Positions 51,648-62,516 of a stretch of DNA of 64,000 nucleotides are shown one piece after another. Origin of the DNA: Thermodesulfovibrio sp. 3462-1 (GTDB lineage Bacteria; Nitrospirota; Thermodesulfovibrionia; Thermodesulfovibrionales; Thermodesulfovibrionaceae); NCBI RefSeq assembly GCF_040451425.1, contig NZ_CP144374.1, forward strand, positions 62,001 to 126,000. The letters run 5' to 3'. The notes beneath the pieces were generated by a model. That model did no database searches, was not told the DNA's origin, and saw nothing but the letters and a program-made list of their open reading frames with translations. Each line of letters begins with the position of its first letter. Position 1 is the first letter of the stretch. The position numbers and the translations under genes are program-made.

Positions 51648-54330
51648 TCTTGAATATTTTTTTAATCCGAAAAGAATTGCAGTAATTGGAGCTAATGACA
51701 GACTTGGAAGTATTGGCTACACAGTTTTTAGAAACCTTATTGGTGAGGGATACAGAGGGATTGTTTATCCTGTAAATTCACAGACAGATTCTGTTCAAGG
51801 AGTTGAAGCATACAAGAGCCTGAGTGACATTTCAAAGGAAATTGACCTTGTTGTTCTGGCAGAAGAATGTGGCACAGGCATTCTGAATGTTCTTGAAGAG
51901 TGCGGGCAAAAAGGAGTTAAAGGAGTTATCTTGCTTTGTCCTGATTTTAGAACAAAGATCAAAGAAGCAATGCATCTTGAGGAAAAGATAGAGGAAATTC
52001 ACAGAAAATATGGTTTCAGACTTCTAGGTCCAAATACTCTTGGTTTTATCAGACCAGGGATAAATTTAAATGTGAGCCTCTTCAGAAGAAGACTTAATAA
52101 GGGCAATATTGCATTGATAGCACAGAGTGCAACCCTTTCAGTTGCCCTTTTAGATAGAGCTGCTGATAAAAATATTGGTTTCAGTTATTTTGTCTCTCTC
52201 GGTTCTGACATAGACATAGACTTTGCTGATCTTATAGATTTTTTCGGTGTTGACCCCTCTACAAGAGCAATTGTCATATATATGCAGTCCATTAAAAATG
52301 GAAGGAAGTTTATGACTTCTGCTAGATCTTTTGCTTTTTCAAAGCCTATAGTTATAGTAAAATCAGGAAAATTTGTTGAATCACTTGAAGTTGCACTCAC
52401 TCACTCAGGACTTCTTGCAGGTGAAGACAAAGTTTATGATGCTGCTTTTAAAAGAGCTGGCGCTGTAAGGGTTGATGAAACACTTGACATGTTTTATATT
52501 ACAGAGACTCTTTCAAAGCAACGGAGGCCAAGAGGCAACAGACTTGCAATAATTACAAATGCTGGTGCTCCAGCTGTTAGTGCTGTTGACAGCCTTTTAA
52601 GGCTTGGAGGCCAACTTGCTGAGTTTTCAGAACAGACAATAAAAGAACTTGAAGGCAATGTATCTACTCGTTTTATTAGAAATCCTTTAGACTTAGTTTC
52701 AGATGCAACACCTGACCACTATGAAAAGGCTTTGAGAATAGTAATAAAAGATAAAAATGTAGATGCAGTATTAGTAATGCTGACTCCATCCCTGGGAACA
52801 GAGCCTGTTGAAACAGCTCAGAGAGTTATAAAAATAGTAAAAGAGAATCCATACAAACCTGTGCTTACCAACTGGATGGGTGCAGCACTGGTTAATGAAG
52901 CAAGGGAATTGCTTAATGCACATGGGATTCCTACTTTTGTAACTCCTGAGCAAGCAGTAAGAACATTTATGTACATGTATCGTTATGATTTTAACCTGAA
53001 GCTGCTTCTTGAGACTCCTCAGACAATTCTTAAAGATATTAAATTTGATACTGAAAAAGCAGACAGCGTAATAGAAAAGGCAATTTCAGAAGGAAGGTCT
53101 ATCCCCACATTCTTTGAAGCCTCAGAAATTCTTTCTGCTTACGGAATTCCTGTAATTTTAACAAAGAGAGCTAATACCTTAGAAGAACTGAAAAAGGCAA
53201 TAACTGAAATAGGATATCCAATTGTTTTAAAAATAGATACACCTAAGATAATTCACAAATTCAAAAAAGGTGGAGTAATTCTTGATATAAGAGACGAATT
53301 AGAAGCTACTGAAGGATTTAAATGGCTTAAAAATTTGGCTACAGAGCATGGAGACCCTGATGCTTCTGTTATTGTTCAACCAATGGTCATAACATATGGA
53401 TACGAAATTGCTCTCGGAGCCAAAAAGGATCCAACCTTTGGCTCAGTAATTTTATTTGGTACAGGAGGCAATCTTCTTGAAGCACTTGAAGATTACTCAA
53501 TAGGTCTTCCCCCTCTTAACCAGACTCTTGCAAAGAGATTGATGGAAGAGACAAAAATTTATCTTTACCTTAAAAAATACTTCTATTATGAAGATATTTT
53601 ACGCAGGCTTGAAGAGACTGTGGTAAAATTTTCTTATCTTATATCAGACTTCCCCCAGATAAAGGAATTTGACATTAATCCCATATTTATCACTGATTCA
53701 GATATATTTGCCCTTGACTGTAGCATAATTCTTGATAAAACAGCACCAAAGAAAAAGGCAGTGATTAAGGGAGAGTTTTGCCCGCCCCACCTGAGTATAT
53801 GTCCGTACCCAGTGCATCTTTATAAAGAAGTGGAATTGAAGGATGGAACAAAGGCAATTGTTAGGCCCATTAAGGCTGAAGATGAATCTCTTATTGCAGC
53901 TTTGCTTGGAAGGTGTTCAGAAAGAACAATAAGTTTAAGATTTTTCCAGAGAGCAATTGATTTGAGACATGAAAATTTGGTTAGATTCTGTCATGTTGAC
54001 TATGATAGAGAACTTGCCTTTGTGTGCGTTATTAAGGATGGTGAGGAGGAAAAGATTGTAGCAGATGTGAGGCTTTCAAAGGATCCTGATGGCACAGATG
54101 CTGAAATGGCGATACTGGTTGAAGATGCATGGCAGGGCAAAGGAGTTGGAAAAGCACTTTGCAGTTATGCTATTGAGGTTGCGAGGGATTTAGGCGTAAA
54201 AAGAATCTGGATGGATATTTTAAAAATAAATACTTATATGCTCGGACTTTCAGATAGATTAGGCTTTAAAAAACATCATGTTGAAGAAGACAGTGTTAAA
54301 GTAGTTTTAAATCTTGATACAGTTTCATGA
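51634..54330 (+). CDS. ADP-forming acyl-CoA synthetase/GNAT acetyltransferase fusion
   Basis: The 898-residue protein starts with a CoA-binding Rossmann domain ([20 protein letters not shown]) and a succinyl-CoA-synthetase-like domain. An ATP-grasp half follows (residues about 480-710: [60 protein letters not shown]), then a C-terminal GNAT (residues about 730-890: [31 protein letters not shown]). His is kept in the [10 protein letters not shown] loop, which in ADP-forming synthetases carries the phospho-His. Pat-type protein acetyltransferases share this layout. Whether it makes acetate/ATP or acetylates proteins is open. Confidence 0.85.
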   Translation: MSIYNLEYFFNPKRIAVIGANDRLGSIGYTVFRNLIGEGYRGIVYPVNSQTDSVQGVEAYKSLSDISKEIDLVVLAEECGTGILNVLEECGQKGVKGVILLCPDFRTKIKEAMHLEEKIEEIHRKYGFRLLGPNTLGFIRPGINLNVSLFRRRLNKGNIALIAQSATLSVALLDRAADKNIGFSYFVSLGSDIDIDFADLIDFFGVDPSTRAIVIYMQSIKNGRKFMTSARSFAFSKPIVIVKSGKFVESLEVALTHSGLLAGEDKVYDAAFKRAGAVRVDETLDMFYITETLSKQRRPRGNRLAIITNAGAPAVSAVDSLLRLGGQLAEFSEQTIKELEGNVSTRFIRNPLDLVSDATPDHYEKALRIVIKDKNVDAVLVMLTPSLGTEPVETAQRVIKIVKENPYKPVLTNWMGAALVNEARELLNAHGIPTFVTPEQAVRTFMYMYRYDFNLKLLLETPQTILKDIKFDTEKADSVIEKAISEGRSIPTFFEASEILSAYGIPVILTKRANTLEELKKAITEIGYPIVLKIDTPKIIHKFKKGGVILDIRDELEATEGFKWLKNLATEHGDPDASVIVQPMVITYGYEIALGAKKDPTFGSVILFGTGGNLLEALEDYSIGLPPLNQTLAKRLMEETKIYLYLKKYFYYEDILRRLEETVVKFSYLISDFPQIKEFDINPIFITDSDIFALDCSIILDKTAPKKKAVIKGEFCPPHLSICPYPVHLYKEVELKDGTKAIVRPIKAEDESLIAALLGRCSERTISLRFFQRAIDLRHENLVRFCHVDYDRELAFVCVIKDGEEEKIVADVRLSKDPDGTDAEMAILVEDAWQGKGVGKALCSYAIEVARDLGVKRIWMDILKINTYMLGLSDRLGFKKHHVEEDSVKVVLNLDTVS

Positions 54331-55679
54331 ATGAGAGAATTCTTATAGTAGATGCAGATGGCAGTTTACGGGAGAGCTTAAGCAATTATCTTAGAAAACA
54401 TAAATTTACTGTGGATACTGCAGCAACTTTTCAGGAAGCAATAGATGCTTATGCATCCTATATTCATGATTTTGTAATTGTTGAAATAGAACTTCCTGAT
54501 GGAGATGGTTTAGAATTTGTAAGTAAGATTAAATCTTTAAATCCTTTAGTAAAAACTATTGTTACTACATCCTATCCATCAGTAAACTCTGCTCTTAAAG
54601 CATTGAAACTCAAAGTTGATGATTATCTTGTAAAACCATTTGTTTATGATGAGGTGCTGAAATCTTGTAAGGAAATAACAAGAAAACCTGATTTAAAGGA
54701 AATTGAAAAAACTCCTTCAACATCTGAGGAAGAATTTTTTTCAATAATCGGTGAATCAGTGGAAATTAAACTTTTGCTTGAAAAAATTAAAAAAATAGCA
54801 AATACTCCAACCAATGTTTTACTCCTTGGAGAGACAGGTACAGGAAAAGAGCTTTTTGCGAGAGTAATTCATGAAGCAAGTTACAGAAAGAAAAAAACCT
54901 TTGTAGCAATTAATTGTGCCAGTCTGCCTGAGAATCTTCTTGAAAGTGAACTATTTGGTTTTGTAAAAGGAGCATTCACTGGCGCTACCTTTGATAAAAA
55001 AGGACTTCTTGAAATAGCAGACGGAGGTACAGTGTTTCTTGATGAAATTGGCGATATGCCACTGGGGCTACAGGCAAAACTTTTGAGAGTGATTGAAGAC
55101 AAGGAAATTCGCCCACTTGGCAGTGTTACAACTAAAAAGGTTGATATTAGATTTATTTCAGCTACAAATAAAGACCTTTTAGAAGAGGTAAGGGAAGGTA
55201 AATTTAGAGAAGACCTTTTTTTTAGGCTGAATGTGATAACACTTCATATTCCTCCTCTCAGAGAAAGAGGGAAAGATATAGAAATTCTTGCATATCATTT
55301 TATGAGAAAATTTGCCATAAAGATGGAAAAAGATATTAGAAAAATTGATCCACAGACAATCCAGCTTCTGCTTAAATATCCCTGGCCTGGAAACATAAGA
55401 GAGCTTCAAAATGTAATAGAGCAGGCAGTAGTATTTGCTGACTCAGATACAATAAAGCCAGAGCATCTTCCAGAGCATGTAAGACACATGAAAGTCACTT
55501 CAGAAACGAAAAAGGATATTCCTCTTATTTCAATTGAAGAATTTACAAAGGAATTTATTTTGAAATATCAGTCAATCTACACTGAGCAGGAGCTTGCAGA
55601 TATGCTTGGAATAACAAGAAAGGCTTTATGGGAAAAAAGAAAAAAATTGGGACTTCCAAGACCATCAGACAAGACATGA
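54327..55679 (+). CDS. Sigma-54 activator with non-canonical receiver
   Basis: The 450-residue protein has a receiver-like N-terminus, an AAA+ domain with GETGTGKE, GAFTGA and VFLDEIGDM, and a Fis-type HTH (TEQELADMLGITRKALWEKR). The phospho-acceptor position is Glu53 (VIVEIELPDGDG) instead of Asp, and the first acidic pair is DAD. Glu at this site can mimic phosphorylation, so the protein may be always active or use another signal. No kinase gene is adjacent. Its ATG overlaps the synthetase stop (ATGA). Confidence 0.88.
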   Translation: MNERILIVDADGSLRESLSNYLRKHKFTVDTAATFQEAIDAYASYIHDFVIVEIELPDGDGLEFVSKIKSLNPLVKTIVTTSYPSVNSALKALKLKVDDYLVKPFVYDEVLKSCKEITRKPDLKEIEKTPSTSEEEFFSIIGESVEIKLLLEKIKKIANTPTNVLLLGETGTGKELFARVIHEASYRKKKTFVAINCASLPENLLESELFGFVKGAFTGATFDKKGLLEIADGGTVFLDEIGDMPLGLQAKLLRVIEDKEIRPLGSVTTKKVDIRFISATNKDLLEEVREGKFREDLFFRLNVITLHIPPLRERGKDIEILAYHFMRKFAIKMEKDIRKIDPQTIQLLLKYPWPGNIRELQNVIEQAVVFADSDTIKPEHLPEHVRHMKVTSETKKDIPLISIEEFTKEFILKYQSIYTEQELADMLGITRKALWEKRKKLGLPRPSDKT

Positions 55680-55736
55680 AGTTTAAGCGAACACTGGTAA
55701 TTTTAAGAATTTTGATTGTAAAATATTTTTCAAATT

Positions 55737-57575
55737 ATGGAAGAGTTAACTCAATTTCTAAAAAATACTTATCCTTTTAATAAACTTCCTGAAGAAGAAA
55801 TAAAAAACCTATCTCAATTTTTACTGAAAAAGGAGTATAAAAAAGGAGATGTAATCTTTAAAGAAGGCAATAAACCGCTTGAGTGGCTATACATAGTTAT
55901 TACAGGAGAAGTTTTTCTTGAAAAGGACAATCAATTGGTTTATCATTTAAAAGAAGGAGACATTTTTGGCTATGTTTCTTTGCTGAGCGAACTTCCTCCT
56001 GCTACTACAGCAAGAGTTGTAGAGGACAGCACTGCTTTATTAGAGTTGCCAAAAAAGATTTTTCTTGAGCTTTTGTCAAAATATAATGAATTTGCGAGAT
56101 TTTTTACAAAGGAGCTTGCCAAAAGAGTTCACAAAGTTCCTCAAACAAAAACCTCATTTCAAATGGAAAGACTTATTAATGTAAGAGTTAAAGATATAAA
56201 ATTAAAAGAACCTTTGATTGTTGATTCAGAAACAATCCTTCAAGAAGCAATAAAATTAATGATAGAGAAAGATTCAACTTTCTGCCTTGTTAAGGTGGAC
56301 AGCGAAGCTGGTATTATTACAGAAAGGGACATAATCAAAAAAGTTATTGCAAAAGACTTAAATCCACAACAGATTAAGGTAAAGGACATTGCAACATTTC
56401 CAGTAATAGAGATGTCTTCATCAGAGCCTCTTTTTAATGCTCTTCTTACAATGGCAAAGTATGGTATAAGAAAGCTTGTAATAAAAGATGGAGATTTTAT
56501 TACTGGAGTGCTTGATGACAGAACAGTTATATCCCATGAAAGTAAAAACATAATTTTTCTAATAAAAGAGATTGATAAAGCAAAATCAGCAGAAGAACTT
56601 GCTTATCTATATTCTATTGCACAGGACAGCATTGTTGAAGGAGTTTTAACTGGAATGGATCCTGAGTATATTGGCAAGTATATTGCAGAGTTAAATGATC
56701 ACTTTATGAAAAGAGTTTCACAACTAACAGAAAACTTAGTAGGAGCACCGCCTTGTTCATACACCATTATGGTAATAGGTTCAGAAGGAAGAAGAGAGCA
56801 AAGTCTTAAAACTGACCAGGACAATGCTCTTATTTATGAAGATTGTGGGAAGGAATATTTTGAAAAATTCTCTCAAGTTTATATTGATCTGCTTCTTAAA
56901 ATAGGCTTTCCTCCTTGTCCTGGAAATGTTATGATCAGTAATCCTTATTGGAGAAAGACAAAACAAGACTGGTTTAAAGAGATAAATCGATGGATTGAAA
57001 ATCCAAAACCAGAGAATGTTTTAAATATCAGTATATTTTTTGATTTCAGAAATGTGGCAGGCTCTGAAGCCCTTGTGAATGAATTGAGAGATTATGTAAA
57101 AAAGAAAGTAAAAACAAGTAAAACTTTTCTTCCTTTTCTCGCCTCTGAAGCAGTAAAGTTTAAGCCACCTCTAAGTTTTTTTAAAACTTTCATAGTTGAA
57201 AAATCAGGTGAACACAAAGGGAAATTCGATATAAAAAAGTATGGGATTTTTCCAGTTGTTCAGGGCGTAAGAGTTTTAACCCTTGATAATGAAATAACTA
57301 AAACGAATACTTTTGAAAGAATAAGAGAATTAAAAAGTAAAGGAATATTTACAGAAGAATTTGCACGGGATCTGGAAGAATCCTATAGATTTTTAATGAA
57401 TTTAAGATTAAGGTCACAGGCTATACAGATAAAGGAAGGCAAAATTCCTGATAACTACATTGACCCTCATATTCTTTCTAAAAATGAAAAGGGAATTTTA
57501 AAAGACTCTTTCAAAAAGATTGAAGAATTTCAAAGACTTCTTTTTAATAAATACAATTTAAGATATTTTTCATAG
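55737..57575 (+). CDS. cNMP-binding, CBS and DUF294 nucleotidyltransferase protein
   Basis: The 612-residue protein has a cyclic-nucleotide-binding domain (residues about 14-120: YKKGDVIFKEGNKPLEWLYI, GDIFGYVSLLSELPPATTA) and two CBS repeats (about 155-270). A DUF294 nucleotidyltransferase follows, with MVIGSEGRREQSLKTDQDNA. The C-terminal DUF294 helical domain ends the protein. Relatives resemble GlnD and modify unknown targets in response to nucleotides. In other genomes such proteins lie near acetate-uptake or acetyl-CoA genes; here an acyl-CoA synthetase is two genes away. Confidence 0.88.
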   Translation: MEELTQFLKNTYPFNKLPEEEIKNLSQFLLKKEYKKGDVIFKEGNKPLEWLYIVITGEVFLEKDNQLVYHLKEGDIFGYVSLLSELPPATTARVVEDSTALLELPKKIFLELLSKYNEFARFFTKELAKRVHKVPQTKTSFQMERLINVRVKDIKLKEPLIVDSETILQEAIKLMIEKDSTFCLVKVDSEAGIITERDIIKKVIAKDLNPQQIKVKDIATFPVIEMSSSEPLFNALLTMAKYGIRKLVIKDGDFITGVLDDRTVISHESKNIIFLIKEIDKAKSAEELAYLYSIAQDSIVEGVLTGMDPEYIGKYIAELNDHFMKRVSQLTENLVGAPPCSYTIMVIGSEGRREQSLKTDQDNALIYEDCGKEYFEKFSQVYIDLLLKIGFPPCPGNVMISNPYWRKTKQDWFKEINRWIENPKPENVLNISIFFDFRNVAGSEALVNELRDYVKKKVKTSKTFLPFLASEAVKFKPPLSFFKTFIVEKSGEHKGKFDIKKYGIFPVVQGVRVLTLDNEITKTNTFERIRELKSKGIFTEEFARDLEESYRFLMNLRLRSQAIQIKEGKIPDNYIDPHILSKNEKGILKDSFKKIEEFQRLLFNKYNLRYFS

Positions 57576-57645
57576 TTGGAAAATGCGTCAGCAGCTTTTA
57601 ATGCCAAGATTTGACTAAATTACTTGAAATATATTAGAAAAAACT

Positions 57646-58584
57646 ATGATGAAGCGTTATTATTCCTTTGGTGAGTATCTTAAAGAAATATTTGGGAAAA
57701 AAGTCTACAAAGTAAATGTAGATGCTGGATTTACGTGCCCAAACAGGGACGGAACTCTGGGATACGGTGGATGCATTTATTGCAATAATGCCTCTTTTAG
57801 ACCTCCAAGCTGCACTCCAGAACTTTCTTTAACTCAACAGATTTCAAAAGGAATAGAGCATATAAAAAGAAAATACAAGGCTCAAGCTTTTCTTGTTTAT
57901 TTTCAGCCATATACAAACACCTATGCACCAATTGAAAAACTTGAGATACTTTATAAAGAGGCTCTTTCTTTTCCAGAGGTTGTAGGACTTGCCATTGGAA
58001 CAAGGCCTGATTGTGTTGATGAGGAAAAACTTGAACTCCTCAGAGAGCTTTCAAAAACTCATTTGATAATTGTTGAGTATGGATTGCAGTCAATTTATGA
58101 TAAATCTCTAAAATTTATTCATAGAGGCCATGACTATGCAACATTTCTTAAAGCAGTGTATGATACACATGAAAAAGGAGTTCTTGTTGGAGCTCATATA
58201 ATTGTGGGTCTTCCAACTGAAACTTATGAAGAGTCTCTCTCTATGGCAGATGAGATAAACTGTCATCCAATAAAGTTTCTCAAAATTCATCAGCTTCAGG
58301 TGGTAAAAAACACTGTTCTTGCCCGTATTTATGAGAAACATCCTTTCAAAGTTTTTGAATATGAAGAGTATCTTCAGTTTGTCGTTGATTTTCTCGAAAG
58401 ACTTAGCCCGGATATTGTAATTCAAAGACTTTTTGCTACATCTCCTGATGAAATTTTAATTGCACCAAGATGGAATCGCACAAAGCAGCAGATTTTAAAT
58501 GACATAGAAAGAAAGCTTGAGGAAAGAAATGCTCGCCAAGGTTCAAAGTGCTCATCTATTAGGAATAGAGCCTTATGCTGTTGA
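57646..58584 (+). CDS. Radical SAM protein (TIGR01212 type)
   Basis: The 312-residue protein has [20 protein letters not shown] followed by [11 protein letters not shown]. Its three cluster cysteines have the long first spacing (Cx12CxxC) typical of the YhcC/TIGR01212 subfamily. [20 protein letters not shown] and [17 protein letters not shown] follow. The reaction is unknown. Its end overlaps the ComM-like gene by 56 nt. Confidence 0.87.
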   Translation: MMKRYYSFGEYLKEIFGKKVYKVNVDAGFTCPNRDGTLGYGGCIYCNNASFRPPSCTPELSLTQQISKGIEHIKRKYKAQAFLVYFQPYTNTYAPIEKLEILYKEALSFPEVVGLAIGTRPDCVDEEKLELLRELSKTHLIIVEYGLQSIYDKSLKFIHRGHDYATFLKAVYDTHEKGVLVGAHIIVGLPTETYEESLSMADEINCHPIKFLKIHQLQVVKNTVLARIYEKHPFKVFEYEEYLQFVVDFLERLSPDIVIQRLFATSPDEILIAPRWNRTKQQILNDIERKLEERNARQGSKCSSIRNRALCC

Positions 58585-60055
58585 TGTAGAAGTTGATATA
58601 GCTCAGAGAGGACTGCCTCATTTTAACATTGTAGGACTTCCTGATACAGCAGTCAAAGAATCCCGTGACAGAATAAAAGCTGCTTTTAAAAATACAGGAT
58701 TCCCTTTTCCTATAAAACAGATTACTGTTAATCTTGCACCAGCAGACCTGAGAAAAGAAGGCTCTTCATTTGACCTTCCTATAGCCATAGGAATCTTAGC
58801 TGCAGAAGGGCATATTCCAAAGGAGTCGCTCAGAGATTTTTTGATTGTTGGAGAGTTATCCCTTGAAGGTAAGGTAAGAGCTATAAAAGGAGCTTTATGT
58901 ATTGTATCAAAATTAAAGGACGGAGAAGTTAAAAAAATAATAATTCCCAGGAGTAATGCTTCCGAGGCAGGAGTTGTTAAAGATGTAGATGCATATCCAG
59001 TGGAAACTCTTCAAGAGGCAGTGGATTTTTTAAAAGGTGAAAAATTCATTAAACCCTTTAAAACAGAAATTAATTTTTATGATGATGTCAATTATTATGA
59101 AGATCTTTCAGATGTGAAAGGTCAGTTTCAGGCAAAAAGAGTCCTTGAGATTGCAGCTGCAGGCGGGCATAATATTTTATTTATTGGTCCACCTGGAAGC
59201 GGCAAAAGCATGTTGGCAAGAAGGCTACCAGGAATAATGCCACCTATGACAGTTGAAGAAGCCATTGAGACAACAAAGATACACTCTGTAGCAGGGCTTC
59301 TTCCAGATAATGCTGGATTAATTTTAAAGCGTCCTTTTAGGTCTCCCCATCATTCATCAAGCGATATTGCATTAATTGGTGGTGGACAGATTCCAAAACC
59401 TGGAGAAGTATCCCTTGCTCATAATGGCGTGCTTTTTCTTGATGAGCTTCCAGAGTTTAAAAGAAATGTCTTAGAAGTTTTAAGACAGCCCCTTGAAGAT
59501 GGCTTTGTAACTGTTGCCCGCAGCTATGCCACTGTGCAGTTTCCTTCAAGATTTTTATTAGTGGCAGCAATGAACCCCTGCCCATGCGGACATTACGGCG
59601 ATAGTGTTAAACCATGCAGTTGTACTCCTCAAATGATAATTCGTTATCGTTCAAAAGTTTCAGGTCCTCTTGTTGATAGAATTGATATGCACATTGAAGT
59701 TCCCAGAGTAAACTATCAGGAGCTGAAAAATGATACCCCATCAGAAAGTTCAAGCAGTGTGCGTGAAAGAGTAATAAGAGCAAGACAAATTCAATTAAAA
59801 AGATTTAAAAATGAAGGAATATACTGTAATGCCCACATGAAAACAAAACATTTGAGAAAATTTTGCATGATTAATGAAGACTGCCACAGTCTGCTACAGT
59901 CTGCAATGGAAAAATTAGGATTGAGCGCAAGAGCTCATTCAAAGATAATTAAAGTTGCAAGAACAATAGCTGATCTTGAAGGCTCTGAAAACATTAAATC
60001 TCAACATGTAGCAGAGGCAATTCAATATCGCAGCCTTGAAAGGTTAAGTTTTTAA
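58529..60055 (+). CDS. comM: YifB/ComM Mg-chelatase-like AAA ATPase
   Basis: The 508-residue protein has an N-terminal Lon-like domain ([37 protein letters not shown]). An AAA+ domain with [30 protein letters not shown] and the C-terminal [20 protein letters not shown] follows. ComM is the branch-migration helicase of natural transformation. With comEC in the window, it supports competence. ATG 58529 follows GAGGAAAG. The stop overlaps the next gene start. Confidence 0.9.
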   Translation: MLAKVQSAHLLGIEPYAVDVEVDIAQRGLPHFNIVGLPDTAVKESRDRIKAAFKNTGFPFPIKQITVNLAPADLRKEGSSFDLPIAIGILAAEGHIPKESLRDFLIVGELSLEGKVRAIKGALCIVSKLKDGEVKKIIIPRSNASEAGVVKDVDAYPVETLQEAVDFLKGEKFIKPFKTEINFYDDVNYYEDLSDVKGQFQAKRVLEIAAAGGHNILFIGPPGSGKSMLARRLPGIMPPMTVEEAIETTKIHSVAGLLPDNAGLILKRPFRSPHHSSSDIALIGGGQIPKPGEVSLAHNGVLFLDELPEFKRNVLEVLRQPLEDGFVTVARSYATVQFPSRFLLVAAMNPCPCGHYGDSVKPCSCTPQMIIRYRSKVSGPLVDRIDMHIEVPRVNYQELKNDTPSESSSSVRERVIRARQIQLKRFKNEGIYCNAHMKTKHLRKFCMINEDCHSLLQSAMEKLGLSARAHSKIIKVARTIADLEGSENIKSQHVAEAIQYRSLERLSF

Positions 60056-60627
60056 TGTTTAAACTTCTTTTGAAACAGGGCGGTTTTTCTGCTGCAATTG
60101 TTGCAATCACAGGAGCATTAGCTCCTATGATTGTTGGATTTGTTATATCTTACTACATTTTTAATTTCCCATTGATGAGCTCTCTTTTTATTGGAGGAAC
60201 TCTCACTGCTACGCTTCTAATACTTTATATTGGAACATTCTTTCTCTTTGCACCGATAATAGGCAAAATTTTTGCCTATTTAATAAGCTTTATTACAAAA
60301 AAGCTCAATACCCTTGATTTTGTTCCTCCTGTGATTATTGCTATAATTCTTGTCTTTGCTCTTGCTGCAGCTTTTCAGACAGACAGAGAGATTATCCATA
60401 AAATTGAAGAATCGCTTAATCCTCTTATATGGATATTTACTCCCATATTTTTTGTTTATGTGGGATTGCAGATTAATTTGAGAGCAATTGATTTTGCCTC
60501 ACTACATCTCTGGGCTTTAAGTGCTGTCCTTTTAGTAGTTGCTATCGCAACCAAGTTATTAGCTGGTTTATCTGTGAAAGGGACTAAAAAAGAAAAAAAC
60601 GGAGAACTTCAATGGACAGAAATGTAA
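60055..60627 (+). pseudogene. Internally deleted CPA2-type cation/proton antiporter remnant
   Basis: The 190-residue frame resembles a Na+/H+ antiporter. It starts at the third or fourth helix (GGFSAAIVAITGALAPMIVGFVISYY), and LFIGGTLTAT is followed directly by another part of the protein. The stretch with the conserved paired aspartates and the TSIGIT motif is missing. The end is also short (PLIWIFTPIFFVYVGLQINL, ATKLLAGL, then a new Lys-rich tail). Full-length relatives have about 380-420 residues. The frame is open and overlaps glgB by 16 nt, so it is still translated in the operon, but ion exchange is unlikely. Confidence 0.65.
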
Positions 60628-62516
60628 GTCTTTTTAGTGATTTTGATATTTATCTTTTTAAAGAAGGAAATCATTTCAATGCTTATGAAAAGCTTGGTTC
60701 TCATATTATTGAAGTTGATGGGCAGAAAGGAACATATTTTGCTGTGTGGGCTCCAAATGCTGAAAAAGTTTATGTTATAGGAGATTTTAACGGATGGTCT
60801 CTAAATCATCCTCTTGCTCCACGTTGGGATAGCTCTGGTATATGGGAGGCTTTTATTCCTGGCGTTGATAAAGGAACAAAGTATAAATACTATATAATTT
60901 CCAAATATGGTTACCATCTTCAAAAAGGAGATCCTTACAGCTTCTTCTGGGAAACACCTCCAGCTACTGCATCAATAGTCTGGGATTTAGAGTATAAATG
61001 GGCTGATGATGAATGGATGAAAAATAGAGCTAAATACAATAGCCTTAGCTCGCCAATATCAATTTATGAAGTTCATCTTGGCTCATGGAGAAGAGTTCCT
61101 CAGGAAGGAAATAGATTTCTTACATACAGGGAACTTGCCGAATGGTTACCAAAGTATGTAAAAGATATGGGATTTACACATGTTGAAATTTTACCTGTTA
61201 TGGAGCATCCTTTTTATGGTTCCTGGGGATATCAAACAATTGGATATTTTGCACCTACAAGCAGATATGGAACTCCGCAGGATTTTATGTATCTTATTGA
61301 TAGCCTTCATCAGCATGGGATAGGTGTAATTCTTGACTGGGTTCCGTCTCATTTTCCTCAGGATGGTCATGGACTCAGCTTTTTTGACGGAACTTATCTT
61401 TATGAACATCAGGATCCAAAAAAAGGATATCATCCTCATTGGCACAGCTACATTTTTAATCATGGAAGAAATGAAGTTAGAAACTTTCTTATAAGTTCTG
61501 CCATTTTCTGGCTTGAAAAATATCATGTTGATGGATTAAGAGTTGATGCAGTGGCTTCAATGCTTTATCTTGATTATGGAAGGGCTCCAGGAGAATGGAT
61601 TCCAAACAAATATGGAGGCAAAGAAAACTTAGAGGCAATAGAATTCATAAGAAGATGTAATGAAACAGTCTATGAAAAATATCCTGATACTCAGACAATT
61701 GCTGAAGAATCTACTGCCTGGCCACTTGTGACCCGCCCCACCTATCTTGGAGGACTTGGCTTTGGTATGAAGTGGAATATGGGATGGATGCATGACACAC
61801 TGAGTTATTTTTCAAAAGACCCAGTTTACAGAAAATATCATCACAATAACCTTGCTTTCAGCATCTGGTATGCTTTTTCTGAAAACTTTGTTTTGCCTCT
61901 TTCTCACGATGAAGTTGTTTATGGTAAAGGCTCTCTTTTAAATAAAATGCCTGGAGACAACTGGCAAAAATTCGCTAATCTGAGACTTCTTTTTGGATAC
62001 ATGTATGCCCATCCAGGTAAAAAACTTATTTTTATGGGAGGAGAGTTTGCCCAATGCAATGAGTGGTATCATGAAGAAAGCTTACATTGGCATCTTCTTG
62101 AATATCCTCAGCATCAAGGAATTCAAAGATTGGTAAAGGATTTAAACAATCTTTATAAAAATGAACCAGCCCTTCATGAGCTTGACTTTGATCCATCAGG
62201 TTTTGAATGGATTGATTTTACTGATGCAGAGCAAAGTATAATAAGTTTTCTAAGGAAAGGAAGGGACCCAAAACAACTAATCTGTGTAGTATGCAATTTT
62301 ACGCCAGTTCCGAGATTTAATTACAGAATAGGAGTTCCTTTTAGGGGTTACTGGAAGGAGGTTTTAAATACTGATTCAGAGCTTTATGGAGGAAGCAATT
62401 GTGGCAACATGGGAGGATTGATGACTGAAAACCTCTCTATACATGGAAGACCTTACTCTTTAAATTTAACTTTACCTCCTTTAGGAGTTTTATTTTTAAA
62501 ATGGCAAGATGAATAA
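60612..62516 (+). CDS. glgB: 1,4-alpha-glucan branching enzyme
   Basis: The 634-residue GH13 enzyme has an N-terminal CBM48 ([20 protein letters not shown]) and the catalytic barrel with [11 protein letters not shown] and [10 protein letters not shown]. The nucleophile is in [20 protein letters not shown], the general acid Glu in [10 protein letters not shown], and the third Asp in [13 protein letters not shown]. It adds alpha-1,6 branches to glycogen. No glgA, glgC or glgP gene is in view. Confidence 0.94.
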   Translation: MDRNVSLFSDFDIYLFKEGNHFNAYEKLGSHIIEVDGQKGTYFAVWAPNAEKVYVIGDFNGWSLNHPLAPRWDSSGIWEAFIPGVDKGTKYKYYIISKYGYHLQKGDPYSFFWETPPATASIVWDLEYKWADDEWMKNRAKYNSLSSPISIYEVHLGSWRRVPQEGNRFLTYRELAEWLPKYVKDMGFTHVEILPVMEHPFYGSWGYQTIGYFAPTSRYGTPQDFMYLIDSLHQHGIGVILDWVPSHFPQDGHGLSFFDGTYLYEHQDPKKGYHPHWHSYIFNHGRNEVRNFLISSAIFWLEKYHVDGLRVDAVASMLYLDYGRAPGEWIPNKYGGKENLEAIEFIRRCNETVYEKYPDTQTIAEESTAWPLVTRPTYLGGLGFGMKWNMGWMHDTLSYFSKDPVYRKYHHNNLAFSIWYAFSENFVLPLSHDEVVYGKGSLLNKMPGDNWQKFANLRLLFGYMYAHPGKKLIFMGGEFAQCNEWYHEESLHWHLLEYPQHQGIQRLVKDLNNLYKNEPALHELDFDPSGFEWIDFTDAEQSIISFLRKGRDPKQLICVVCNFTPVPRFNYRIGVPFRGYWKEVLNTDSELYGGSNCGNMGGLMTENLSIHGRPYSLNLTLPPLGVLFLKWQDE

